Shown here: one piece after another, positions 7,888 through 16,615 of the stretch
Layout: each line of letters begins with the position of its first letter
Numbering within the stretch: position 1 is the stretch's first letter
DNA from: Pseudanabaenaceae cyanobacterium SKYG29
GTDB taxonomy: Bacteria > Cyanobacteriota > Cyanobacteriia > Pseudanabaenales > Pseudanabaenaceae
Reading direction: 5' to 3'
DNA: 64,000 bases
NCBI GenBank assembly: GCA_025055675.1
Contig: JANWWT010000001.1
Span: forward strand, 372,001-436,000
The notes under the pieces: generated by a model
Databases searched by the model: none
The model's input: only the letters and a program-made list of their open reading frames with translations
What the model was told of the DNA's origin: nothing
Made by a program: the position numbers and the translations under genes

Positions 7888-9939
7888 CTGATCAAACAAG
7901 ACCGATGACATTTGTTCTTTGCCGTAGCGGTTAGTGGCCAGGGATAAAGTGAGATGTTTTTTTGCCCTTGTGATTGCCACATACAACAATCTTGCTCTTT
8001 CTTCTACCAATTCTTGCCAGACAACTGCATCAAAGTCTTCTTTAGTCTGCTGATTTTCCACTTGCTGCCACTGGTAGAGCATCTCCTTCTCTAAATCAAA
8101 TGTGCTATTCCTATCCCCAACAAAGACGGGAAATTGATAGGCGCTGCAGTTTATTAAAAATACTTCATCCCACTCCAAGCCTTTGGCGCGGTGGACAGTA
8201 ACCACTGTAATTGTGCCCGCTTCGGGTTTGTAGTTTTGTATTTCTTTGGGCATATTGTTGAGATGACGTTCAGTAACTAAACTTATTTCGTAACTTAAAT
8301 CTCCCCAATCTATTAATAATTTGGGGGCAAAGCATTTCTCTAATTGGGCGATTAAGTAATTACCCAAGTATAAGTCATCAGGGGATGGCTTTAACTGTTG
8401 GATAATCAATCTAAGTACATCACTCCAAGGCAGACTTGCCTGTTCTAGCCACTGCCGCAGTAGTTCCAAAATAATGATGGCTTCCTCTCCTACTTCTTGG
8501 TCTAGTCCTGCAATTGTTGGGAGAAATACAGAATCTCCCCCCATAGGATAGAGCAAATCTTCAGGATGGTAATTGCCAATCCGCTTGGTGATTAAATCAA
8601 TTTGGGCTTGACTAATGTTTTTTCTAGTTAAAACGCTAACTAATACATCTAGGAGAAATGTGATGTCCGTCGGTGAGGCGAGAAATTTGGTGATGTGAAA
8701 AATGGTTGTAAACCACTGCTTAGCCGCCCGATTGTAGCGTAGTAAATCATTGGGCTGGATACCCTTGCGTCGTAAAACTTCTATTACATTGTTCCCCTCT
8801 TCATTAGAGAGAACTAAAATGGCAATGCTATGTCCAGCTCGGTCTTGGAGAGCTTGGATTGCCCGATCGGTAATCTCATCTATTTCTGTTTCTAGGTCAC
8901 CCTGCACTCTAACAAAGTGAACTTGGGATTGAGTGTTGGGCGGATTATTGCCAGCGGGTTTAATATGCTGTGGTGTGAGGGCGGCTTGCAGTTCAGGGGG
9001 ACTATAGTCACTGTTTGTCCAATCAACTAAATAGTTGGCTAGATCAATAATCTTTTGACTACTGCGGCTGGCTTCGTTGAGAGTGTGGCGTTGATATTCC
9101 TGACAAAAACTACGGAATAAACGGGGGTCAGAGTTGGTAAAAGTACTCGTAATACATTGATTGGGGTCACCGACTTTGATTAAATTCCCCGATCGGGCAC
9201 TCAAAATCTCTAACATTTCTGCTTGTAAAGGGGAACTGTCTTGGGCTTCGTCTTCCAGTAAATAATCAAACCAATTTTGTGTAACTTGACGGATGTATTT
9301 GTTCTCTGTCAACAATTCTACAGCTTTCACTACCATGTCATCATAGTCAATCAAGTGCTGGTCTTCTAAGTTGCGCTGATAACGATCGTATAATTCCACA
9401 GCTGCTGCCAAGGGCGACCCAGGAGAAGCAATGATTTGATAAGGGCTGAGACATCTTTGCTTGGCTTTGCTAATGATACTAGCTGTAGCTTTGACCAACT
9501 CCCCTTTTAGCTTCTCTTCTTTTTTTTCCTGTTCCAGCATTTGCCAACTTTGCCAGATATTTCTGTTTAGTTCTAACCATGTTTCTACTAATTCAGTGAT
9601 CATTTTGTCTTTTTGATAGTTCTCCAGGATGTTGAAGCTAAAACCCCCTGGATACAACTCTTGCAGAATCTGCAAAGACAAAGAATGAAGTGTGAATACC
9701 CTTACCCTGCCATAGTCGGCAAATTTACTAGCTAGATAACTCTGGGCAGAACGCATGTAGGTACCTACACCAATCCGATCGGGGGCTACACCGTCTGCTT
9801 GAATTAGTTTGATGACTAAACATTGAATGATGGTGGTTTTCCCAGCCCCTGGCACAGCGGCAATACCCATCTTCCCCCCTCGGTAGGTTAGTACTTCCGC
9901 TTGGCTTGGTCTGAGCTTAAAATCAGGTGATAGAATCAA
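7831..9939 (-). CDS. UvrD/PcrA/Rep-family ATP-dependent DNA helicase (SF1)
   Basis: 702 residues. Q-motif-like LRPSQAEVLTYRGG, Walker A AVPGAGKT near residues 28-35, Walker B LLEDEAQDSS, motif III-like VGDPNQCI, later TVHRAKGLEWDEVF (motif V) and LLYVAITRAKKHLTLS (motif VI). This is the order of an SF1A 3'-5' helicase acting in repair or replication restart. The family is usually a little longer; the 2B region looks reduced. The ATG start leaves only 22 bases to the divergent gene at 9962, so at least one promoter must lie inside a coding region. The C-terminal tail overlaps the kinase gene. Confidence 0.88.
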   Translation of the reverse strand: MILSPDFKLRPSQAEVLTYRGGKMGIAAVPGAGKTTIIQCLVIKLIQADGVAPDRIGVGTYMRSAQSYLASKFADYGRVRVFTLHSLSLQILQELYPGGFSFNILENYQKDKMITELVETWLELNRNIWQSWQMLEQEKKEEKLKGELVKATASIISKAKQRCLSPYQIIASPGSPLAAAVELYDRYQRNLEDQHLIDYDDMVVKAVELLTENKYIRQVTQNWFDYLLEDEAQDSSPLQAEMLEILSARSGNLIKVGDPNQCITSTFTNSDPRLFRSFCQEYQRHTLNEASRSSQKIIDLANYLVDWTNSDYSPPELQAALTPQHIKPAGNNPPNTQSQVHFVRVQGDLETEIDEITDRAIQALQDRAGHSIAILVLSNEEGNNVIEVLRRKGIQPNDLLRYNRAAKQWFTTIFHITKFLASPTDITFLLDVLVSVLTRKNISQAQIDLITKRIGNYHPEDLLYPMGGDSVFLPTIAGLDQEVGEEAIIILELLRQWLEQASLPWSDVLRLIIQQLKPSPDDLYLGNYLIAQLEKCFAPKLLIDWGDLSYEISLVTERHLNNMPKEIQNYKPEAGTITVVTVHRAKGLEWDEVFLINCSAYQFPVFVGDRNSTFDLEKEMLYQWQQVENQQTKEDFDAVVWQELVEERARLLYVAITRAKKHLTLSLATNRYGKEQMSSVLFDQLEEFTLKGNREIKSATHT

Positions 9940-9961
9940 GGTCTGGCTGTTCTCTCTGCCT

Positions 9962-10627
9962 ATGACTCTTCAGATTAAAGCAAATATCCGATCGGTTTAT
10001 CAATCTTTTTGTGCGGCTTTTGGGGCAATTTTTCAAGAGATGCCCAATTTAGATGAAAAGCAAGCCCTAGAGATGCTCACACGCTTGGTGGAAGGTAAAC
10101 AGGTGGCGGAAAATAGTCTGATGGCAATTGCCAGTGGGTTGTATTGGCACCAAGAACCTCAGATGTTGCAGGGATTGTTTACTACCCCCGAACCTCTAGT
10201 GGTTGCTCACTCGATTGCCCTGGCTTGCAGTAATAAGTTGTCTCCCCGTACTCTGATTAATCATCTCTGTCAACAGTTGCCCTCCGCCCAGGAAAGTTTT
10301 GCTCGTTCTCTGCAACTTGCCCACTCCCTGGCAGAACAGGGACAAAGTAGTGGTATTGCTTTTCGTCGCTTGCACAATTCGCCTTTAGCCTTTGGCTTTT
10401 ACTGTTTTTTGATGGCTCCCTATGTTACAGAATGGGCGATGCTGCTACTTAAAAAATATATCTCCCAAAACAGCCACCTGATGTCTATTCGCAGTCTTGC
10501 TGCTGTCTATAACCAGGATTATGCCTATCATGCCTTGGGAGATTGGTTGTATCGCCGTTGGGCTGGTAGTTATAGCGAAACACCCCCCATCGTCACTGCT
10601 CCCGACTTCCTAGGCAGACGGATTTAA
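9962..10627 (+). CDS. Conserved hypothetical protein, helical
   Basis: 221 residues, predicted mostly alpha-helical and soluble, not recognised with certainty. Segments such as SLMAIASGLYWHQEPQ and PLAFGFYCFLMAPYVTEW recall the helices of truncated ADP-ribosylglycohydrolase-like proteins of cyanobacteria, but no Asp pairs for the metal site are visible, so no function is assigned. The start at 9962 is 22 bases from the divergent helicase start; an internal Met at about residue 28 (MPNLDEKQ) is an alternative. The last 18 bases overlap the convergent YbjN-like gene. Confidence 0.6.
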   Translation: MTLQIKANIRSVYQSFCAAFGAIFQEMPNLDEKQALEMLTRLVEGKQVAENSLMAIASGLYWHQEPQMLQGLFTTPEPLVVAHSIALACSNKLSPRTLINHLCQQLPSAQESFARSLQLAHSLAEQGQSSGIAFRRLHNSPLAFGFYCFLMAPYVTEWAMLLLKKYISQNSHLMSIRSLAAVYNQDYAYHALGDWLYRRWAGSYSETPPIVTAPDFLGRRI

Positions 10628-11080
10628 GGGGGGAAATTTCTCTTTTAACTCCTCGTCGTATTCATCAGCAATGGTGGCTACGATCGTAATGATGCGGGAG
10701 ATTTCCGCTGCCGACAGGTCTTCCACCGATCGAGAACTAACCACAATGACTTGGTCGGCTTCAATGGCAAAGCGGGCTTCAAAGGTGTCCGTAGCGTTTT
10801 TCTCTAGCAGGTAGCGGAACAGTTCTGGCTCATTTTGTACCGGCAGGGACATCACTGTTGCCACAACTGTAAAAGTATCAGTGGGGTCTTCCCCAGTCAT
10901 GCTCACCGCTACATCTACTGTGCCATAGCGAAACTTCCAACCTGTTTTGGCTTGATTGACCATTGCCGTCCCCTCTTCTGCCATGCTGGCAATGACGGTC
11001 TCGATCGTGTCTCTGTGACTCACCGTCTCCTCTACTTGCTCTAGCAGTTCTTCCGTCTCTTGAGCTGTCATTGTGGTCAT
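10610..11080 (-). CDS. YbjN-like (CesT/YbjN fold) protein
   Basis: 156 residues from ATG 11080. An upstream extension of the frame would run into the aldo/keto reductase gene and looks non-coding, so I start at MTTMTAQETEELL. The body has alternating strands and helices: GWKFRYGTVDVAVSM, DTFTVVATVMSLPV, ELFRYLLEKNATDTFEARFAIEADQVIVVSSR, a pattern of the YbjN/type III chaperone-like fold found widely in cyanobacteria. Molecular role unknown. It follows the aldo/keto reductase stop by 34 bases on the same strand. Confidence 0.65.
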   Translation of the reverse strand: MTTMTAQETEELLEQVEETVSHRDTIETVIASMAEEGTAMVNQAKTGWKFRYGTVDVAVSMTGEDPTDTFTVVATVMSLPVQNEPELFRYLLEKNATDTFEARFAIEADQVIVVSSRSVEDLSAAEISRIITIVATIADEYDEELKEKFPPLNPSA

Positions 11081-11114
11081 AAATTTGCTGGAGAACTCTT
11101 CCAGGGTTAATATA

Positions 11115-12047
11115 CTACAAGTAGCTGCGGGTCGCCCGATCGAGTTGCGCCATCTCGACATCCGTAAGCTCCCAGCCCAGGGCACCAGCGTTTTGGGAAG
11201 CTTGGTCACCGTTTTTTGCCCCCGGAATGGGAATTGCCCCTTTGCGGATCACCCAATTGAGGGCGACTTGGGCAGGGGTACGACCCTGTTGTTTGGCAAT
11301 ATCTTGCAGCAGACGAAATAGAGGTTGGAGTTGATCAAGACCCTTGGGACCAAAACGACCATCCAATTGCCTTGCTCCTTTGGGAGGATTAGTGTTTTTG
11401 TATTTGCATGTCAGTAGTCCTTGGGCAAGGGGACTGTAGGCAACTATTTTGATGCCCAGTTCTTGCGCTGTATCCAACACCCCATTACTTTCTATTTTGC
11501 GCACCAACAGAGAATAATTGACTTGGTTACTGACCAGAGGAATGCCCAAATCTGCCAAAATTTTGTGAGCAGCGCGCATCTGACTAGCAGAGTAGTTGCT
11601 GACTCCTAGGTACTTGATCTTGCCCTGCTTAACTGCCTTTGCCAGAACTTGGAGGAGTGTTTTCTCCGGGATGAGGAAGTGGAAGGGCCAGTGAATTTGA
11701 TAGAGGTCTATACATTTCACCTGCAGACGGGCCAGACTGTTATCGATCGCTTTGTCAATCACATCAGTCCCAAAGCGCCAGGGAAAGGGAAAATACTTGG
11801 TGGCAATAAACAGGGAACGATTGGTCTTCTTGGCAAATTCCCCTAACAGCCGCTCCGACTCCCCATTACCGTAGATTTCCGCTGTATCAAAAAAGGTCAG
11901 TCCCGCTGCCACAGCACTATCGAAGGCTGTCTTCACCTGGGGAGCACCATAGTCCTTGCCATAGGTCCAAAACAAATTGTCCCCCCACTGCCAGGTACCT
12001 ACCCCCAAAGCGGGTATAGTGTCAGAACCGATCGTGACTGTCTGCAT
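11115..12047 (-). CDS. Aldo/keto reductase
   Basis: 310 residues with the standard AKR signatures: GVGTWQWGD, FDTAEIYGNGESERLLG (catalytic Asp and Tyr), IATKYFPFPW (catalytic Lys), IDLYQIHWP (catalytic His), KYLGVSNYS, and the NADPH-binding C-terminal part IPIPGAKNGDQASQNAGA. These are NADPH-dependent reductases of aldehydes and ketones in the cytoplasm; the substrate cannot be inferred. A fuller-length and intact member. It lies 43 bases downstream of bamA on the same strand. Confidence 0.92.
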   Translation of the reverse strand: MQTVTIGSDTIPALGVGTWQWGDNLFWTYGKDYGAPQVKTAFDSAVAAGLTFFDTAEIYGNGESERLLGEFAKKTNRSLFIATKYFPFPWRFGTDVIDKAIDNSLARLQVKCIDLYQIHWPFHFLIPEKTLLQVLAKAVKQGKIKYLGVSNYSASQMRAAHKILADLGIPLVSNQVNYSLLVRKIESNGVLDTAQELGIKIVAYSPLAQGLLTCKYKNTNPPKGARQLDGRFGPKGLDQLQPLFRLLQDIAKQQGRTPAQVALNWVIRKGAIPIPGAKNGDQASQNAGALGWELTDVEMAQLDRATRSYL

Positions 12048-12090
12048 CTCTCCCCCCTGTCTGCTCTAGGCTTTACTGTAGCATTTTCTC

Positions 12091-13992
12091 CTAGAATTTT
12101 TCCCCAATGCCGAAGCTGATTTGCGTATTGCCGTCCTCCGCAATGCCGTAGTCGATGCGAATAGCGCCCAAGGGGGAGCGGATACGAATACCGCCGCCAT
12201 AGCCAAAGCCGCTGCCTGGTTTACCCCGCACAATGGCGGGACTGCCCAAAACCTGGTTGCCTGTGCCTAAATCTGTGCCGTAGTCAGCAAATATGACCCC
12301 GTTGAGGATAGAAAAGATGGGAAAGCGGTATTCAGCGGAGAGGAGGGCAAAGCTCTTACCACTGCCAATTCTGCCTTCGTCGTAACCGCGTACGGAGTTG
12401 GTGCCGCCAATTCTAAAGGCTTCGTAGGGCGGAAATTCCCCGATGATTGTTCCCCCTTGAATGTTGAAGGCAAGGGCCTGGGGACCAGGGGTAAAATTGA
12501 CGAACTGGACGGGAACATAAAAACTGTAACTAGCGCGCAGCCGATTGAAAAGAGCACTGTTACCCCCAAATACCAGGGCCTGTTCCGTCGCTACCCGCAA
12601 AAGCGAACCGCTCGTAGGCTGTAAAGGGTCGTCCCGCCGATCGGTGGCATAGGCTAACTGGGCCACAGCTAAACTGTCTTCACCGGTGCCGCTGAAACTC
12701 AGGGGATTCCCTAACCCATCCCTTGCCACTGTCCCCCCTGGTACATCGGAAAGGCGCACCTGCTCAAACCGTAAACCGATCGAGCCACTGTTGCCATCCC
12801 CCAGGGGACGGGAGAAACTAAAACCTGCGCCTAGGCGATTCTCCCGCGGTGTTTCCTGTTTGTTTTCCCCTACACCAATACCCACAGGGGCGGTCGGGGG
12901 GTTGTCAAAAATATAGCTAAACAGACGACGGCTGAAAATGTTGGCACTAAAAGAAGTCCGAAAGGGGTCTCCCCCTATCCAGGGGTCAGTAAAACTGAGG
13001 TCAAACAACAGTTCCCGTTCCCCCACCTGGGCATCGAAACCGACTTTTTGGTTGTTGCCACCAAAGTTGGTCTGCTGAAAACTGACACCGCCAAAGAGAC
13101 CCGTTGCCGAACTCAACCCTGCTGCCAGGGAAATTGACCCTGTACTCCGCTCCCGCACATTGACATTGACGATCACCTGCTTGGGGTCAGTGCCAGGATT
13201 GAGATTGACATTGACATCTTCAAAAATCCCTAAACCAAACACTCGCTGCAGGTCAGCTTGGATCGTGTTGCGGTTGAGGACGTCCCCCGGCTTGGTAGTC
13301 AGTTCCCTGGTGATGATGAATTCTCTGGTATTACCGCGGATGGGTTTGCCTTCCTTGTCTTCTGTCTTGCCTTCTTCATTGAGAAACCCCACTCTAATTT
13401 GTTCTATTACCCCCTCTGCCAACACCAATGTAATAGTGCCATCGGGTGCTGATCGGATATCTGCCACTTGGGCTAGGACAAAACCGTTGTCTTGGTAGAG
13501 TTTTTCTAGGGCTTTAACGGATTCCTGTAAACTTAAAAGATTGATTGTTTTGTTCAACTGTTCGCCAAACAAGCTCTGAATAATCTGCTCTTTTGTCTGT
13601 AGTTTACCCTGGCTATCCTTGAGACCCCTGTCTAAAACCTGAGTGTTCTCAGTGAGGATTGCTTTCAGGGGCGGGTTCGGTTGGGCTATAAATTTCAGGC
13701 GAATGCCCAGGGGTGTGTTCTCCGGCTGCGCTTGCACGTTGACAAAAAAACCTGTACCAAAGACGGCGTTAGCAGCTTTTTCGATGTCCGATCGGGTGAT
13801 AACTGCCCCTGGTCTGATGGCGATGGCAGCATAGGCAGCCTTTTCCAGCTCTGGGGGGAGGCTCTTCCCTGCCCCATCCACCACCACTACTTCCACAACT
13901 TGGATTCTAGCTTCCCCATTGGTTTGGGCCCGCAGGGGCAGGCAGGGAGAAACACACCACAACGCAGGTAACAAAACAATCAGAGAACGCAT
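12091..13992 (-). CDS. bamA: Outer membrane assembly protein, BamA/Omp85 family
   Basis: 633 residues. A signal peptide (MRSLIVLLPALWCVSPCLPLRA) leads into three POTRA-like repeats: EKAANAVFGTGFFVNVQA, VKALEKLYQDNGFVLAQVADI and ADLQRVFGLGIFEDVNVNL are their conserved helix-strand ends. The C-terminal ~350 residues are a beta-barrel with FRIGGTNSVRGYDEG (the conserved L6 VRGY/F motif) and a final Phe (FGIGEKF). Omp85 inserts beta-barrel proteins in the outer membrane and is the ancestor of chloroplast Toc75. Three POTRAs are typical for cyanobacteria. It follows purC by 11 bases. Confidence 0.93.
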   Translation of the reverse strand: MRSLIVLLPALWCVSPCLPLRAQTNGEARIQVVEVVVVDGAGKSLPPELEKAAYAAIAIRPGAVITRSDIEKAANAVFGTGFFVNVQAQPENTPLGIRLKFIAQPNPPLKAILTENTQVLDRGLKDSQGKLQTKEQIIQSLFGEQLNKTINLLSLQESVKALEKLYQDNGFVLAQVADIRSAPDGTITLVLAEGVIEQIRVGFLNEEGKTEDKEGKPIRGNTREFIITRELTTKPGDVLNRNTIQADLQRVFGLGIFEDVNVNLNPGTDPKQVIVNVNVRERSTGSISLAAGLSSATGLFGGVSFQQTNFGGNNQKVGFDAQVGERELLFDLSFTDPWIGGDPFRTSFSANIFSRRLFSYIFDNPPTAPVGIGVGENKQETPRENRLGAGFSFSRPLGDGNSGSIGLRFEQVRLSDVPGGTVARDGLGNPLSFSGTGEDSLAVAQLAYATDRRDDPLQPTSGSLLRVATEQALVFGGNSALFNRLRASYSFYVPVQFVNFTPGPQALAFNIQGGTIIGEFPPYEAFRIGGTNSVRGYDEGRIGSGKSFALLSAEYRFPIFSILNGVIFADYGTDLGTGNQVLGSPAIVRGKPGSGFGYGGGIRIRSPLGAIRIDYGIAEDGNTQISFGIGEKF

Positions 13993-14003
13993 AGCAATAA
14001 AGG

Positions 14004-14711
14004 TCAGGTAGATTCCATAACGCGACGGAGAACTTCAGCGTAGGCAGCGCTTTCACTCCCTAAATCTTGTCTAAACCGGTCTTTGTCTAACACCCGATCG
14101 GTTTCCCAGTCCCACAGGCGACAGGTATCGGGGCTGATCTCATCTGCCAATATTAGCGCACCTTGTCCATTTATCCCAAACTCCAACTTGAAATCCACCA
14201 GTTTCAGACGGCGCTGCCGAAAGAAAGGTTGCAACCGATCGTTAATTGCCAGTGCTTGATTGCGCAGCAGTTCTACTTGGTCAGGAGTCGCCAACTGTAA
14301 CAGCGCAATATGGTCTTCGTTGAGGAGAGGGTCACCGAGGTCATCGTTTTTGTAGTAAAATTCCACCACTGGTTTAGCTAACAGCCGCCCCTGCTCTATC
14401 CCCAAGCGTTTACATAGACTACCAGCAGCAATATTGCGCACTACCACTTCCAAAGGCAAAATTTTCACCGCTTGCACCAACATCTGGGCAGGGGCAACTT
14501 GGCGAATAAAGTGATTAGGGATACCTTGCTGTTGTAAATATTGGAGGATGTGGCTAGCGATCGTGCAGTTATATTCGCCTTTGTGGGGGATGATGCCTTT
14601 TTTCTGGGCGTTAAATGCTGTTGCTTCATCCTTAAAATGCACTAATAAGACAGAGGGATTGTCTGTCCTGTAAAGAATTTTGGCTTTGCCTTCGTATAGA
14701 ACTTCTTCCAT
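14004..14711 (-). CDS. purC: Phosphoribosylaminoimidazole-succinocarboxamide (SAICAR) synthase
   Basis: 235 residues, the normal bacterial length. Hallmarks: LYEGKAKILYRT at the start, FKDEATAFNAQKKG, VVRNIAAGSLCKRLGIEQG (substrate loop), and LVDFKLEFGINGQGALILADEISPDTCRLWD (ATP/metal site). It joins aspartate to CAIR in purine synthesis. The purC-bamA adjacency (11 bases) recurs in cyanobacteria by general knowledge, probably as a shared transcript rather than a functional link. Confidence 0.96.
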   Translation of the reverse strand: MEEVLYEGKAKILYRTDNPSVLLVHFKDEATAFNAQKKGIIPHKGEYNCTIASHILQYLQQQGIPNHFIRQVAPAQMLVQAVKILPLEVVVRNIAAGSLCKRLGIEQGRLLAKPVVEFYYKNDDLGDPLLNEDHIALLQLATPDQVELLRNQALAINDRLQPFFRQRRLKLVDFKLEFGINGQGALILADEISPDTCRLWDWETDRVLDKDRFRQDLGSESAAYAEVLRRVMEST

Positions 14712-14776
14712 GGTGGCATTTTTCTGGGCGATTTCACCATAGCATAGAACAGCAGAAACAATTGCCTATGGCTAGT

Positions 14777-16579
14777 TTACTTGCCCACAGGTGGGATTGA
14801 CAGTTGGCGGCTAAGGTAGCTCCAGTGCCACCACACTACAACCATTGCCATTGTGTCCAAGCGACAGTATTGTTCTAGTAACTTGCCCCACAGAGGATTG
14901 CCTTTAGCGCTGCCGTAGTGAAATTCATGGTAGGCAAGGGCTGCTTCCATGCCCTCTTGAATCACAACTTCCCGATCGAGTAACTGGTACCGATCGAGTT
15001 GGGCATAGGGGTTAGCGATGGTGTCTTTGACGTACTCCTGCAGCCAGGAAAGACTGTGGAGGTAGGGGTTAGTCTGCCAGATAGCGGGAAACACGCGTTT
15101 GAGGGAGGTGCGTCCCCCCATGCGGGGATGAAAGTAGTACTTGAGAGTCAGGGCATGGAGGTCAACGAGGGGGGGGAGATGGATAAGCCAGTCTCTGGTG
15201 CAGCGATCGGGATGATTAGTGCGCTCCATCTGATTGGCAATCTCCTTGAGGACGGTGTACTCATGCATCCCCCAGGTCAAGACAGTGCCCCCATCCCCTA
15301 GGTACTCCTTGAGAGTACGGGCAAACTCCCAGTTAGGGAAGTCTTTCTCCAAAGAAAGCCAACTCTGATGTTGGGGTGGCGCACCTGGAGCAGGAATCGT
15401 GTGACAACTCCACTGAAACGCCACGATCGTGTAGGGACTTAGCCCACGGCAGGGAGGGAGGGCAAGGCGGGCAGTCTCAAAATCGATAAAGCGGAGGGGA
15501 TAGGTAAAACTTGCCAGAATTGGCAGGATGTCAGGGGAGAGCCACTCTTGATTGTGGGCAGTGTAATGCAGTTGGATTCGTTGCCGCTGTCCGTGAAAGT
15601 TCTCCGCCAAGGCTTCTAGGGGAACGGCAAACATACTGGCTTGTCCTTGTTCCACCAAATGGCGCACGATCGTTTTACTGCCGTTGTGCAACCGCGTACC
15701 GTGGTAAAAATCAAAGATATGATGCTTGGTCTGGGCTAGTTCCCCCCAGCATTCGCGAAAGCCATCTTTCCCCCCCACCCCCTCCACCTTGAATTCACAG
15801 TCCTTACAGTGTTTGTCCAGAGGCACGATCGGTTTGGGGAGTCCCTCGGCTAACAGATGCAGGAGGCGATTGACTTCTGGTTGTATTTCTGTTCTCACTT
15901 CTGCTACTTCCGCCGTGACATCCACCAAGGTAAAAAATTTCTGTAGGGGTATGCGGTGTCCCGCTGCTATGTCTAGCCTTACGCCACTAAAGCGGGATAA
16001 AACCTCTCCCCTGGGTTGCCGATACAGACGAAATCCCCAGTGATAGTTGTCCCCCTGGGCAACAAAATCCCGATCGGGGAGTAATAAAGAACACTTTATC
16101 TGTCCCGCTGGTACTAGTTCCGCCAAAATCAGCTGTTGAAAAGCCAGGGAGAGCAAAGGAGAAAGCCACTCACTCTGAATTTTCTGGCTTTTGGGATGGC
16201 GTAACACCTTGCCCCCCTTGGTTGCCACATAGATTAACTCATAGACCTGGTGGGATTTACGCAGGACAAAAGGACGGGCTGCCTTGCCCCCTGCCACCAA
16301 CACTGGTTCCCACAAAGTCACCTGGGGTGCCTGCAATAGGTCAAGCGTCAACTGTGTCCCCAGCTCCAGAGAACTGCCACATTCCACCGCCAACAGGGGC
16401 TGCAGATACACTTGAGCAAGGGCATAAATCATAAACACCCCGTCGGTGAGACAACGATCGTAGGCAGTAAAGCTATTATTTGTGGGGTAATTATGCTTTC
16501 TGTAATACAGCTTAGTCAGACAAGAGCGGGCTAATTTATAGTCATATTCGGAGAGCAAAGGGGTTGTGAAACCTGCCAT
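14777..16579 (-). CDS. DUF2779 domain protein, RecB/Cas4-like nuclease candidate
   Basis: 600 residues. The N-terminal half starts LLSEYDYKLARSCLTKLYYRK, like the entry helix of Cas4/RecB-type PD-(D/E)XK nucleases, and carries paired cysteines in DKHCKDCEFKVEG, which in such proteins help bind an Fe-S cluster. The C-terminal half is DUF2779: PLRFIDFETARLALPPCRG, YTIVAFQWSCHTI, LTWGMHEYTVLKEIA, and LEQYCRLDTMAMVVVW; the DFE-x-A and late D pattern resembles a DEDD-type exonuclease fold. Nuclease activity is inferred. It begins 36 bases after the degenerate Y-family polymerase gene, suggesting a two-gene operon. Confidence 0.75.
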   Translation of the reverse strand: MAGFTTPLLSEYDYKLARSCLTKLYYRKHNYPTNNSFTAYDRCLTDGVFMIYALAQVYLQPLLAVECGSSLELGTQLTLDLLQAPQVTLWEPVLVAGGKAARPFVLRKSHQVYELIYVATKGGKVLRHPKSQKIQSEWLSPLLSLAFQQLILAELVPAGQIKCSLLLPDRDFVAQGDNYHWGFRLYRQPRGEVLSRFSGVRLDIAAGHRIPLQKFFTLVDVTAEVAEVRTEIQPEVNRLLHLLAEGLPKPIVPLDKHCKDCEFKVEGVGGKDGFRECWGELAQTKHHIFDFYHGTRLHNGSKTIVRHLVEQGQASMFAVPLEALAENFHGQRQRIQLHYTAHNQEWLSPDILPILASFTYPLRFIDFETARLALPPCRGLSPYTIVAFQWSCHTIPAPGAPPQHQSWLSLEKDFPNWEFARTLKEYLGDGGTVLTWGMHEYTVLKEIANQMERTNHPDRCTRDWLIHLPPLVDLHALTLKYYFHPRMGGRTSLKRVFPAIWQTNPYLHSLSWLQEYVKDTIANPYAQLDRYQLLDREVVIQEGMEAALAYHEFHYGSAKGNPLWGKLLEQYCRLDTMAMVVVWWHWSYLSRQLSIPPVGK

Positions 16580-16615
16580 AGGACTGTAGTTGACTACACT
16601 ACCCGTATCATAGTG

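Noticed and set aside
11081-11209. N-terminal extension of the YbjN-like gene into the aldo/keto reductase gene
   Set aside because: The added residues have no conserved pattern, and the ATG at 11080 gives the family-like start.
12267-12569. 100-codon frame within bamA in another reading frame
   Set aside because: Shadow frame of the beta-barrel coding sequence.
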